Below, one piece after another: positions 17,364 to 28,000 of a DNA stretch of 64,000 nt; within the stretch, counting starts at the first letter, position 1, and the number at the start of each line of letters is the position of its first letter. Under the pieces are notes generated by a model, which worked only from the letters and a program-made list of their open reading frames with translations, searched no databases and was not told where the DNA came from. A program made the translations under genes and the position numbers. Origin of the DNA: G963663495 sp963663495 (lineage in GTDB: Bacteria; Bacteroidota; Rhodothermia; Rhodothermales; Bin80); assembly GCA_963663495.1 (NCBI GenBank), contig OY760427.1:3782001-3846000 (forward strand), given 5' to 3'.

Positions 17364-18317
17364 TTAGCGTAAACGGGCCCTACTAGCAGAAGCGCGTGCC
17401 GCCGCTCGGCTATGCAACTCAACCACCACAGGCGTGGCAACAAACACAGAAGAATAGGTGCCAATCACGATACCAAAGATCAGCGCGAAAGCGAACCCTC
17501 GCAGCACTTCTCCGCCAAATATAAATAGCGTAATCACTACAAGCAATGTAGTGCTTGACGTGATCACGGTGCGGCTGAGCGTCGTGTTGACCGATCTGTT
17601 GACCACTTGCGTGTAAGGCTCTGTCTTAAATAGATTTGTAAACTCTCGAATACGGTCGAATATTACCACCGTATCATTCAGGGAATAGCCGACGATGGTC
17701 AGGAACGCGGCTATGATCGCCTGGTCAATCTGCAACGAGAAAGGCAGGAGACCCCGGAAGATAGAGAATATACCCAAGGTGATCAGCACGTCATGCAGTA
17801 GTGCCGCCACGGCCCCTAGCCCAAAACGCCATTCAAAGCGCAGCATGACGTAAATGAAAATCACAAAAAGCGATCCGAACACGGCGAAAATGGACCCGCG
17901 CTTGAGGTCATCGGCAAACCGCGGTCCCACAACATCGGTCTTAATGATGCGCGCTTCGGCTTCCGGTATGGCCGCATCAATCGCCGCTATGATATTCGCC
18001 TGCACCTCATTGGTCTCCAAGTCCCCTTCCAAGGTTCGAACCAGCAACGCGTCAACCCCCTCCGCCGATATGTCCCCGTACGTCTTCAACTCAGGAGTCT
18101 GCCCTAACGCTTCGGTCAATGGTGCCCTTACGTCCGTAGGCGTGAGGGGAACGGAGCTTTCAATCACAAACTCCATACCTCCCTTGAAGTCAATGCCGAG
18201 CTCCAATCCGCGCGTAACCATGGCAACCAGGCTCGCGAGTAGCAATACTCCCGAAACGACGTATCCAACCCGCCTGCTCTCTACAATGGGGAAGCTTGTG
18301 TTCTCAAAAATTCGCAT
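17364..18317 (-). CDS. secF: Protein translocase subunit SecF
   Basis: A 317-residue membrane protein working with SecD to pull secreted proteins across the inner membrane using proton motive force. The first helix is VVSGVLLLASLVAMV, followed by GLELGIDFKGGMEFVI (SecF box) and a short periplasmic part. The C-terminal helices include LHDVLITLGIFSIF, FLTIVGYSLNDTVVIFDRIRE and NTTLSRTVITS, the family's most conserved stretches. The start is 2 bp downstream of the secD stop. Confidence 0.96.
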   Translation of the reverse strand: MRIFENTSFPIVESRRVGYVVSGVLLLASLVAMVTRGLELGIDFKGGMEFVIESSVPLTPTDVRAPLTEALGQTPELKTYGDISAEGVDALLVRTLEGDLETNEVQANIIAAIDAAIPEAEARIIKTDVVGPRFADDLKRGSIFAVFGSLFVIFIYVMLRFEWRFGLGAVAALLHDVLITLGIFSIFRGLLPFSLQIDQAIIAAFLTIVGYSLNDTVVIFDRIREFTNLFKTEPYTQVVNRSVNTTLSRTVITSSTTLLVVITLFIFGGEVLRGFAFALIFGIVIGTYSSVFVATPVVVELHSRAAARASASRARLR

Positions 18318-18319
18318 TT

Positions 18320-20215
18320 CTACCCGTAGCTTACTGCCATCCGGCGTTCGAGGACTAAGTGATCAAAAATGATCCGCGTAAACACAATTGCGCTAAAGAG
18401 CGACGCAAGTATTCCTGCCATCAGCGTCACAGCAAAACCCTGGATGGGGCCCACGCCAAACGAAAACAGTATGATCCCCACAAAGAACGTTGTGATGTTG
18501 GCATCAATAATCGCGCTGAGAGCCTTTGAATAGCCTCCGTCAATGGAAGCCTTCAATGTCTTTCCTGTCGCCAGCTCCTCGCGTATTCGCTCAAAGATGA
18601 GCACATTGGCATCTACCGCCATGCCGATAGTCAGAACGATGCCTGCTATCCCTGGCAGGGTGAGCGTAGCCTGAAAGCCAGCAAGGATGCCGAGAATAAA
18701 AATGATGTTGATGATAAGTGCCAAGTCAGCCACCATCCCACCGCCCCGGTAATAGAATATCATGAACAGGGCCACGATGGACAGCCCTACAATAATGGAC
18801 ATCAGCCCACTCTGCCGAGCCACAACACCAAGACTTGGACCCACGGTCCGCTCCTCCACAATATTTACTGGCGCGGGCAGGGCGCCGGATTTCAACACGG
18901 TTACAATATCATCCGCCTCGGCTTGTGACTCAAGTCCCGTGATCTGCGAGTTACCTCCGGAAATCTTGCTGATAACCGTTGGGTAGGAATACACAGCCCC
19001 GTCCAGCACAATGGCAACATTCTTGCCAATATTGGCACCTGTCAGCCTAGACCACACACGAGACCCTTCGGAATTCATCTTCATGCTGACCAGTGGCTGG
19101 TTCGTAGTCTGGTCAAAATCTGCACGGGCATCCGTGATAACTTCGCCGGTCAGCTCCGAATTCGTGTTTACGGCAAGAATGGGATAAAGCTCAACCCCGC
19201 CGCCAGGGTTGCTGGGGTTGGCATGGTACAGCAGCTCAATATCCCGAGGAAGGAGTCGCAGCACGGACGGCTCGCGCATCAGAGCGTTGAATTCAGACGT
19301 GTCTTGCTCCGATACTTCGCCCAACATCACTGTACCCTGCCCGACAGGACTCAGTACATCCAGAAGTGCATTGCCCGCCACGATATCATCATCATTGCTG
19401 AGGAGTTGGGACACGTCAAAGCTGGTATCCGAAGCGGCGGAATCTGCCAATGCCTCGTCTTCGGACGCGTCGGCATTCTCCACACGACCCGCGGCCACAT
19501 CCACCTCATAGTGCTCAATCATGCGCTGGAGAGACTGGTTGAGTTCTCCGGGATCCGCCATGAGCCTGAACTCCAGTCTGGCAGTACCCTTCAGCAACCT
19601 CCTCACGCGTTCAGGGTCATCAATGCCAGGCAGCTCCACCACGATCCTACGGCTGCCTTGCCGCTGGATGGACGGCTCCGTCACTCCAAACCGGTCTACA
19701 CGGTTACGAATCACTTCAATAGCCCGGGTTATGGCGTCGTCCTCCTGCCCGTGCAGGTAAGTAATGACCTCGGTATTGCTTGAGCGTCGAGTGATTTCCT
19801 CGCTCCGAAAGTACCTGGAAAGGCTCGCATCAGGGTCACGGCGTTCAAACTCTTCAACGAACCCATCAATTATTGAGTTATCCTGAGCAAGAGCCTCTGT
19901 ACTTGCCGCTGCCAGAACCTCGTCAAACACCTCATCACGCCGGTCACCGGCTAATTGTTGGAGAAGATCCAACAGACCTACCTCCAACGTAATATGCATC
20001 CCACCCTGGAGGTCAAGTCCCAGCTTCAGTGCCCGATCCTTTATACGCTGCAGCAGACCATAATTGCTGTTCTCAAAATCCTCCCTCTCCTCTTCCGAAA
20101 GGCTGTCTGCCTTCCCGGCGTAATACAATCCTTGTGCGGAAGGGAATAAATACCAGCCCGACAGTACCAGGAAGAAAACTACTGCTCCGATCTTGAATCC
20201 GTTGCGTTGGGGCAT
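18320..20215 (-). CDS. secD: Protein translocase subunit SecD
   Basis: A 631-residue protein with an N-terminal helix (IGAVVFFLVLSGWYLFPS), then KLGLDLQGGMHITLEV, the large periplasmic P1/head region, VEERTVGPSLGVVA and the conserved C-terminal helices. These include GIAGIVLTIGMAVDANVLIFERIREEL and GPIQGFAVTLMAGILASLFSA. The periplasmic insert has an acidic stretch (ENADASEDEALADSAASD), probably a flexible loop. It is the first gene of the secD-secF-STAS-purA-kinase run. Confidence 0.96.
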   Translation of the reverse strand: MPQRNGFKIGAVVFFLVLSGWYLFPSAQGLYYAGKADSLSEEEREDFENSNYGLLQRIKDRALKLGLDLQGGMHITLEVGLLDLLQQLAGDRRDEVFDEVLAAASTEALAQDNSIIDGFVEEFERRDPDASLSRYFRSEEITRRSSNTEVITYLHGQEDDAITRAIEVIRNRVDRFGVTEPSIQRQGSRRIVVELPGIDDPERVRRLLKGTARLEFRLMADPGELNQSLQRMIEHYEVDVAAGRVENADASEDEALADSAASDTSFDVSQLLSNDDDIVAGNALLDVLSPVGQGTVMLGEVSEQDTSEFNALMREPSVLRLLPRDIELLYHANPSNPGGGVELYPILAVNTNSELTGEVITDARADFDQTTNQPLVSMKMNSEGSRVWSRLTGANIGKNVAIVLDGAVYSYPTVISKISGGNSQITGLESQAEADDIVTVLKSGALPAPVNIVEERTVGPSLGVVARQSGLMSIIVGLSIVALFMIFYYRGGGMVADLALIINIIFILGILAGFQATLTLPGIAGIVLTIGMAVDANVLIFERIREELATGKTLKASIDGGYSKALSAIIDANITTFFVGIILFSFGVGPIQGFAVTLMAGILASLFSAIVFTRIIFDHLVLERRMAVSYG

Positions 20216-20676
20216 TATACGGTTGACTTAGTGTCGTACAATCCTGCGTTGCCACTGTGACTGCAATAGTCTGACTCGTGGGTGCGATGGCACAATGGCA
20301 TCAGCAAGGCATCAGCAACCACTGCACTCGCATGATGGACCGGCGGGCGGGCGCTACCTGACACAGCAAAGATCTTCAGTAGGTTACTCGGCCTGCACGG
20401 ACCATCCTTCGTACCGCCACATAGGTGGCGGTTGCACAGCCACCGCACGATACGTGTCATTTCACAATAAGTGTCATTTCACAATAAGTGTCATTTCACG
20501 GAGAGCAATGGGCTGCACAGATCTGCTACGGTTCGGATACATCCTGGTCACCACTGACAATTCCGCGCAAGATCCCTCTGTAGCTTCGTCTATAATATAA
20601 TATTGCATATAACAGCCTCGTGGTACGTTGCCACGCTGTAAACGTGCCCAACGCATGTGAATAAAATCGGTGAGTT
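20216..20676. other. Intergenic region upstream of secD, with hairpin and 17-bp repeats
   Basis: About 460 bp separate secD from the sulfatase stop, both on the minus strand, so this is the likely secD promoter region. It holds a perfect 7-bp hairpin CCGCCAC-ATAG-GTGGCGG (20414-20431) and the short tandem repeat listed separately. No promoter could be assigned with confidence. Confidence 0.4.
20454..20499. repeat. 17-bp tandem repeat, 2.7 copies
   Basis: GTGTCATTTCACAATAA occurs at 20454-20470 and 20471-20487, followed by a partial third copy to 20499. Each unit contains GTGTCATTTCAC. The array lies in the presumed promoter region of secD and could be a set of regulator binding sites or simple slippage. 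Confidence 0.8.
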
Positions 20677-22071
20677 CTAACGGCGCACAATACCGCCCGT
20701 ATACGGCTGCGTCTCGAACAGGTCTCCGTAGCCAAGCACGCGCGGATCACCAGACTCCTGGAGCTGTCCAAACAATGCCTGCCACATTGCGTGCTTCTGG
20801 TCAGCGTACTCCGGATCCAGCGCAACATTGACTAACTGCTCAGGATCGCGGCTCAGATCGTAGAGCTCTTCGCCGGGGCGTCTGCCGAACGCGAGGCGAT
20901 AATGCTCCTCGGAATCCACAGTGGCGCGCTTCGTGGGCCCGTCATCGCAGTCTGAAAGCCAGGCACCATACATAAATGCACTCGCATCGTCGGGCGTTCC
21001 AGCAGGCCACAGATCCGATCGAAAATTGTAGATGTAAAGGAAATCTGCCGTTCGTACAGCCCGCATGGGGTACCCTCCCATGAAGGGAGATGCTTGGGCA
21101 GGTGTGTGGCGCTCCCGCCCGAAGAATACCTGAGAATGTGCAGCGTCCGCTTCGGCCCCGGGCGACGCTTCAAGGATCGACTTCAGGCTCGTACCGGACA
21201 TCGCATCCGGAATAGGGATTCCGGCAGCTTCCAGAAATGTCGGAGCAAGGTCCGCGAGGCTTACCATTCCCTTGCTGTTCCTGCCGGGTGCCACGGCGTC
21301 CGGCCACCTGGCAATCAAGGGAACGCGCGTCCCCAAATCGTACAGGTTTCCCTTGGCTCGCGGAAACGGCATGCCGTTGTCGCTGGTAACGATGACAAGG
21401 GAGTTTGCCGTCTCTCCGGCCCCCTCCAATTCGGCCAGAAGCTGCCCCAAGTCACTATCAAGGCGCTCCACCTCAAAGTAATAGTCTGCCATATCGCCGC
21501 GAACTGCCGGCGTGTCCGGGAAGACGGACGGTAAGGCGATTTCGTCAAGAAGTATACCTGCTTCCTCTCCTGACCCGGGCTCGTAGTTCCGGTGCGGGTC
21601 TGTTGTGCCATACAGGAACGCAAAGGGGGCTCCCTCCGGCCGTGCTGCCATGAATTCCTCAAAGGAAGTGTAACGGTCCCCTGCCGGGTTGCGCGGCCGT
21701 CCGCCAAGCTCCCCTGGCCCCCATCCTTTTCCCGTAAAGCCCACATGGTAGCCCGCCTCTTCCAGGAAATCCACATACGTGGTGTGGTCCGGCGACAGCG
21801 GGCCGTAAAGGTTGGCTCCCGCGCCAAGCCGCCAGAAATGCTGACCGGTCAATAGCGAGGCTCTGGACGGCGTGCATGACGGCGAAGAAACGTAGGCGTG
21901 CTCAAATAGCAGACCTTCCGACGCCAGGCGATCAATGTTTGGCGTTCTCACAACGGCATCTCCATATGCCCCTGCGTGCTGCCAACTCCAGTCGTCGGCA
22001 ATAAAGACGACGATATTGGGAGAGTCCGGAGCCACGAGCGCCAACATGGCGAAAAATGCAAAATTCAACAT
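20677..22071 (-). CDS. Secreted sulfatase (type I, formylglycine-dependent)
   Basis: A 464-residue sulfatase with a short signal peptide (LNFAFFAMLALVAPD). Metal-binding residues are in NIVVFIADDWSW. The activation motif is SPSCTPSRASLLTG, in which Cys66 is the residue converted to formylglycine. GTTDPHRNYEP and IVTSDNGMPFPRAKGNLYDLGTRVP complete the alkaline-phosphatase-fold core, followed by a C-terminal subdomain. It resembles heparan-N-sulfatase-type enzymes, but the substrate cannot be fixed. No maturase (FGE or anSME) gene or polysaccharide locus lies nearby. It is divergent from glnN. Confidence 0.92.
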   Translation of the reverse strand: MLNFAFFAMLALVAPDSPNIVVFIADDWSWQHAGAYGDAVVRTPNIDRLASEGLLFEHAYVSSPSCTPSRASLLTGQHFWRLGAGANLYGPLSPDHTTYVDFLEEAGYHVGFTGKGWGPGELGGRPRNPAGDRYTSFEEFMAARPEGAPFAFLYGTTDPHRNYEPGSGEEAGILLDEIALPSVFPDTPAVRGDMADYYFEVERLDSDLGQLLAELEGAGETANSLVIVTSDNGMPFPRAKGNLYDLGTRVPLIARWPDAVAPGRNSKGMVSLADLAPTFLEAAGIPIPDAMSGTSLKSILEASPGAEADAAHSQVFFGRERHTPAQASPFMGGYPMRAVRTADFLYIYNFRSDLWPAGTPDDASAFMYGAWLSDCDDGPTKRATVDSEEHYRLAFGRRPGEELYDLSRDPEQLVNVALDPEYADQKHAMWQALFGQLQESGDPRVLGYGDLFETQPYTGGIVRR

Positions 22072-22200
22072 ATGTCACTGTTCTGCTAACAAACCAAGGA
22101 TATTGTCAATGTATCCCCATCCAAGCTAAAAAGATTTAAGGTTCTGCCTATATTTCGTCACTTAATTAATATTCAGACATTCACATAACTAAACCGCATC
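22072..22200. promoter_or_regulatory. AT-rich divergent promoter region of sulfatase and glnN
   Basis: A 129-bp gap between divergent starts that is noticeably AT-rich (for example TTAATTAATATT near 22162-22173). Both promoters must lie here, but no box was assigned. Confidence 0.4.
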
Positions 22201-24339
22201 ATGACCACACCAGCCCAATCGTGCTCCGCCAAAGAGTGCACCACCAAGTTTGAAGAAATGTACGGCCGGAAGGCCTTCACGCTCAAGACCATGAAGGAAC
22301 GCCTCCCGGCTGAAGTATACGACCATATGGTTGACACCATAGAGCGCGGTGCACCGCTGAATAGTTCCGTGGCCGATATCGTGGCAGAAGCCATGAAAGA
22401 CTGGGCGCTGGAGCACGGTGCAACGCATTTTGCGCACTGGTTCCATCCGCTGACCGGCAACACCGCTGAAAAGCATGATAGCTTCATGTCACCGACGGGT
22501 AGCGGTACTGCTAAGATATCTTTGCGTGGTAAGGAGCTGATACAGGGGGAACCTGATGCTTCCAGCTTTCCCGGTGGCGGACTACGGGCCACGTTTGAGG
22601 CTCGTGGATATACGGCATGGGACCCTGCCTCGCCAGCGTTCATCGTAGAGAACAAGAACGGTAGCTACCTGGCAATTCCGACAGCGTTTATCTCCTGGAC
22701 CGGGGAAGCACTGGATCATAAGGTGCCACTCTTGCGGTCAATTGATGCACTGGACCGGCAGGCACGCCGGGCATTGGAATTGTTTGGCATTTCGTCCAGA
22801 AAAGTGTTTACCACCGTAGGCACAGAGCAGGAATACTTTCTTATAGATGAGAAATATCATGATAAGCGTCGGGATCTGATCGTGTGCGGGCGTACGCTCC
22901 TGGGTGCAAAGCCGCCGAAGGGACAGGAGCTTGACGATCACTATTTCGGGCGCGTCTCCACTCGGGTCCTCGCGTGTATGCTTGAGGCGGAGCACAGACT
23001 GTACGAGCTGGGAATCCCCATCAAGACCCGGCATAACGAGGTTGCTCCGAGTCAGTATGAAATCGCACCCACGTTTGCGGACGCCAACCTGGCTGCGGAC
23101 CACCAGCAGCTGATCATGCACACGTTGCGGGAGACAGCGAGGGAGTATGGATTTCGGTGCCTCCTGCACGAGAAGCCTTTCGCAGGAATCAATGGCAGCG
23201 GTAAGCACAACAACTGGTCCGTGAGCACGGACGGGGGGCTCAATCTTCTGGAGCCCGGAGATACGCCGGTAGAAAACGAGCGCTTCCTTTTCTTCTGCGC
23301 GGCAGTCTTGAAAGCTGTCTTCCGGCATCAGGACCTGCTACGCACCAGCGTGGCATCGGCCGCAAACGACCACCGGCTGGGAGCCAACGAGGCTCCTCCG
23401 GCCATAATCAGCGTATTCTTGGGCGATGAGCTGTCCAAGATTTTCGCGGCGCTGGCAAAGGGACGAAAGGCTGTCGGCAAAGATGGCGGCGTCCTTGGTC
23501 TGGGTGCAAAAGGCCTCCCCGAGCTGCCACGTCACAGCGGCGACCGTAACAGGACTTCGCCATTTGCCTTTACCGGTAATAAGTTTGAGTTTCGCGCAGT
23601 AGGATCATCCCAGTCTGTATCCTTCCCTAACGTCGTATTGAATGTCACAGTCGCTGAGGCATTGGACGAGATGTCTACGGCCTTGGAAGCCCGTTTGACT
23701 GCTGGAGAGCCCTTGCTGGACGCTGTCCTGGGGGTTGTAGGCAAGGCCGCGGCAGAAGCACAACCCATCTTGTTTGAAGGCGACAACTACACGGAAGAAT
23801 GGCACCGCGAGGCAGAGGAGCGTGGATTGCTGAACCTTCGTGACACGGTTGCCGCCGTGAGCACCCTTGCTTCGGAAAAGAACACGCAATTGTTCGAACG
23901 TTTCGGTGTATTTACGCCGCGTGAACTGCGCAGCCGGAAGGAGGTGATGCTGGAGCAGTACGAAACCACCATCAGCATTGAAGCCTCTACGCTGGAGACG
24001 CTGGCGCGTACGAATGTTCTCCCGTCCGCGGTGACCTATTTGTCGGAGTTGATGGACACATGCACCAAGAGTAGTGCCATGGGGCTAAACATCAGCGGAA
24101 CTCAGACTACCGGTAGAAAGGTGAGTGACGCCTTAAATATGCTCGTTCCGGCTATTGATACACTTAGCGAACTTCGCCAGAAGCATCACGATGACGTAGA
24201 AGAGGGTGCGCAGTACATGCGGGACCATGTGATCCCCGCCATGGAAGCCGTGCGCAAGGAGGCGGACATGCTTGAGCAGCTTGTGCCGGCTAGGCTGTGG
24301 ACACTGCCCACCTACCTTGACATGCTGTTTCTGCACTAA
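22201..24339 (+). CDS. glnN: Glutamine synthetase type III
   Basis: A 712-residue GSIII, the long form typical of Bacteroidota and relatives and of cyanobacteria. It has the GSIII N-terminal region (FEEMYGRKAFTLKTMKERLP), FAHWFHPLTG, GTEQEYFLID, NEVAPSQYEIAP, LLHEKPFAGINGSGKHNNWS and GNKFEFRAVGSSQS. It makes glutamine from glutamate, ammonia and ATP and acts as a hexamer-based double ring. Length is as expected. A GC-rich inverted repeat 50 bp downstream probably ends the transcript. Confidence 0.97.
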   Translation: MTTPAQSCSAKECTTKFEEMYGRKAFTLKTMKERLPAEVYDHMVDTIERGAPLNSSVADIVAEAMKDWALEHGATHFAHWFHPLTGNTAEKHDSFMSPTGSGTAKISLRGKELIQGEPDASSFPGGGLRATFEARGYTAWDPASPAFIVENKNGSYLAIPTAFISWTGEALDHKVPLLRSIDALDRQARRALELFGISSRKVFTTVGTEQEYFLIDEKYHDKRRDLIVCGRTLLGAKPPKGQELDDHYFGRVSTRVLACMLEAEHRLYELGIPIKTRHNEVAPSQYEIAPTFADANLAADHQQLIMHTLRETAREYGFRCLLHEKPFAGINGSGKHNNWSVSTDGGLNLLEPGDTPVENERFLFFCAAVLKAVFRHQDLLRTSVASAANDHRLGANEAPPAIISVFLGDELSKIFAALAKGRKAVGKDGGVLGLGAKGLPELPRHSGDRNRTSPFAFTGNKFEFRAVGSSQSVSFPNVVLNVTVAEALDEMSTALEARLTAGEPLLDAVLGVVGKAAAEAQPILFEGDNYTEEWHREAEERGLLNLRDTVAAVSTLASEKNTQLFERFGVFTPRELRSRKEVMLEQYETTISIEASTLETLARTNVLPSAVTYLSELMDTCTKSSAMGLNISGTQTTGRKVSDALNMLVPAIDTLSELRQKHHDDVEEGAQYMRDHVIPAMEAVRKEADMLEQLVPARLWTLPTYLDMLFLH

Positions 24340-24388
24340 ACCTGAAGCAGGCAGCACTTCCCGAAGCCGGTCATATCCGGGTTTCCCA

Positions 24389-24418
24389 GGGGCGGGCGGG
24401 AGTAATCCTTCCCGCCCC
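24389..24418 (+). terminator. GC-rich inverted repeat after glnN
   Basis: GGGGCGGG (24389-24396) pairs with CCCGCCCC (24411-24418) 50 bp after the glnN stop; only two T follow, so it is a weak or factor-assisted terminator. Confidence 0.55.
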
Positions 24419-25009
24419 TTTGGCTGCAGCCGTTTCTGGAATCTGTATTTTTCTTGCCGGGCTCACATGATTTGTGGTGCCCGGGTGCTCTGCAAACGCT
24501 TGCAAGCCCATTTTTGCAGTTTAGCCGTCCAAATCGGGGGCGTTATTTCCTGAACACTCAAACTACAATGTAGTTTAAGATGCGTCGGGATAACCCATCA
24601 AGACGGACAAACTGACACCCGGCCAATCCTGCCGCGTACATGCAACGCTTGCGAACACAATATGCTGGATACCAAGAATACAATATCCGATTCACCAGCC
24701 TATTGCGAAAATCAAAAGAGCACGTACCTATATGAAGTCTGGTGGACAAATGCTGCTCCGCTCCGATTCATCTGCGGGGGCCCGGGAACACGAATTTGTG
24801 ACAAATACTACCGCACGCGCCCTCGCTGTCATTACAGCGGGTCGTAAGTAATCGTGTATTCTTGGCATGCAAATGAAGGTATCAGTATCCCAGGCTTAGC
24901 CAATAAAAGTAGAAGGTACAAACTGGCTTTACAGTTCCTTACCAGTTGTGCAGATATGCAAGGCTTCGCAATCTATTGAATCACTGTCTGTCCGTAAACG
25001 CATCGCCCC
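24419..25009. other. Intergenic region, nothing recognised
   Basis: About 590 bp before the giant repeat-protein gene. It presumably carries that gene's promoter and leader. Short frames on either strand lack any family feature. Confidence 0.4.
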
Positions 25010-28000
25010 ATGAATTGTATTTCCAGGTTGTTTACCACTCGTGCCACATTTGGGCTTACACTAACGTCCGTTCTGCTTGCCTGTATCGCCTTACCGGCTC
25101 AGGCACAAGATCCTACCGACCTCGGCCGTATTGATCTCCGACTCAGCCGAACAAACCTGACTGAGAATGCGGGGGCGGTTCAGCTTGAGGTGACTGCAGC
25201 AGTGGCCGGTACGGCCCCGTCAGCAGATGTCACTGTGAACATCACAGTCGCCAATCTGGGGACAGCTCCTGCAGATTATGTCCAGTATACCGGCTTCGCC
25301 AGTTTTTCTATAACGATCCCGGATGGCATGCGCAGCGGCGTGTCCAACCAAACCATCACCGTGACCAACGACGATCTGGTAAATGGGACGAATGTATTGA
25401 CCCTTACAGGCCAAGTCTCCACCAGCGGTTTTACTGGATCCGTCACTCCTGTCGCACTGTCACTCTTCAACGACGATGCGATCCCGATACTGCAAAGTGT
25501 ATCGGTGGACGGGCCGGTGTTGACTCTTATATATGACAAGACGATGGATGCGGACGTAAACGTTAATCATTTTCGGGTCACCATCGCAGCAGACTTTGTT
25601 CTAGTTTCATCTGCAGCGCTTAATTCAGATGACAACAAGAAGGTGGAACTAATGATGACGAAGTCGGCAAAAGCGGGCGAAGCCGTCACCATCGCCTACG
25701 ACAAGAGTACTACCATAAACGGGTCAACGGCCAACACCCTGGCGGACGCTGCGGGCAATGAAGCAGCATCGTTTGGCTCTCGGTCTGCTCCCAACAAGAC
25801 CGCTATACCTTCGGTCACAATCACGGGCCCTGATGGCCCCGTCGCGGCTGATGCGTTCGAGATTGCCATCGCGTTCAGCGAGGCAGTTACCGGTTTCGTC
25901 TTGTCAGACATTAAGGTATCGAATGGCACCGCGGGAGATTTTTCTGATGAGGGGGATGGCGAGTTCACCGCGGAAATTGATCCCGACAAGGCAGGAACTG
26001 TCAGCGTCAGCGTTGGCGCGGGCGCAGCCATGAGTACGCGATCCGGTACGGAGAATTCGGCTGCACCTTCCTTTTCGGTGATGTCCGATCAGACGGCGCC
26101 TACCGTAGCACTTTCTGCGCCAAGCGGCACGGTAACGGGTTCGTTTACCCTCACCCTTGCATCCACCGAGGCCATTACAGGCTCGAATGGTGACGACCTT
26201 GAAGTGAGCGTGATGGATATTACCGGGGGTGGGGCCTCCGACTTCAAAGCAGTTGGTACGGCGCGAAATCGGTACCAATCCATCATAACTCCAACTGCAG
26301 GCGTTACAGAGGTGGTAATCACCGTTGACGCTGGCGATGTGTTTGATCTCGCGGGTAACGCCAGCACGGCTGGCGCAGAACTGCGTCGCAATGTGTCCTT
26401 CAGAGCGCTAAGTGTATCTATCACAACCAATGCTGGGTCAACCACGGAAACCAGACCGTTCAAGGGGAGCGCATTCGAAGCACGATTCGTGTTTTCCGGA
26501 CTTGTCGGAACAGGTAACTGCAGTTTTGATGCGAGCGCTGTAGACGTTACGGGTGGCAGCGTCACGGCCGTAAGCGGGTCGGGGCGCAGCTATTCGGCTA
26601 CCATTCGATCGGTGAATAGTGGCAACATTGGGGACCCCAACCAAGTAACCGTGAACTTGGCATCAAGCGGTACGTGTGACCCGGCAAACAACCCATACCC
26701 GCCGCTTAATAGTCCGGTATCCGTATGGGTTGCGACCGGCCCGACCGTGTCAACTTTGTCTGCCCAGTCTGCAACCAATGGGGAATCTACGCGGGATGTA
26801 GATGTTACATTTAGCGCCGATGTTACACCGCTGTCCACCAGCGGCCTCGCCGTTTCCAATGGCCGCGCCACGCGCGTAGTCGCAAATCCAGCCGGTTCCC
26901 GGACCAATTTTGTAGCTACAATCCAACCTGCGGAGGACGGTATGGTAAGCGTATCCGTAAAGCCTGGAGCCGTCCGATCCCGTACGGGCAGTGTTGCCAA
27001 TCTGCCTTCGGAAACACCGGCAACATTCGCCGGCTATGTATCGTCGCCTGTGACCATTACCGGTCCGAGTTCGACGGTGAATGGAGCCTTCGCGGTAACC
27101 ATTACCTTTGCTGATCCTGGCGGGGTCAGCGGTTTTGAACTTGGAGAAGTTGTAGTCAGCAGCAATGCGACGGTAGCAGCGCTAAGCGGAAGTGGAAGCG
27201 TCTATACGGCAACGATTAATCCAAACGCCGACGGGGTCGTGACCGTAAGCGTAGCTGCAAATGTTGCGGAGGATACCGGCGGACTGAGCAATCTGGCATC
27301 CAACACGTTTTCCGTCAGGGTGGACCGCACAGCACCAGTCGCGGGGCGTGTTCGGTTAGACGTCACACCTACTACAATTGCAGAGGATGCAGGTGCCACT
27401 ACCGTCACGGTAATGGCGACGGTTCAAGGCGAACTGTTTCAGACTAACCAAACGGTCACAGTGAGCGCAGCAGCGTCTGGAAAAACAGGGGTTGTAGGCT
27501 TTTCACCGGTTTCGCCGTTGATCATTACGATCCCCGCAGGCGAGCGTGCGGCAAGCGGGATGTTTACGCTGACGCCGATCAATAACACCGCTGCGGAGGA
27601 GGCAGAAACCGTAACGTTGAACGGCGTGCTGTCCGGTGGCGGCGTTGTAGTTGCGGCGACAGTACGACTTCTGGACGACGATGGAGGCGGAAATGGAGGT
27701 GGAGGTGGAGAAACTGTGCCGGACGCAATTCGCCTGTCTGTACGACCCACCACTATAGCGGAGGATGCCGGAGCTACCTCCGTTGCTGTGACAGCCGCGG
27801 TCTTTGATGGCGACGAGGAATCCTCATTCCTGGAAGATGTAGTGGTCACGGTATCCGTGATGGCAGCGCAGGATGCAGGGGTTGTTTCCTTCACACCTGT
27901 TGAAGATTTTGATATCACCATCCGTGCGGGGAGGAATCGTGCGATTAGTGCTGTCACTATCACTCCAATTGATGACAGCACGACGGAAGGAAATGCCACC

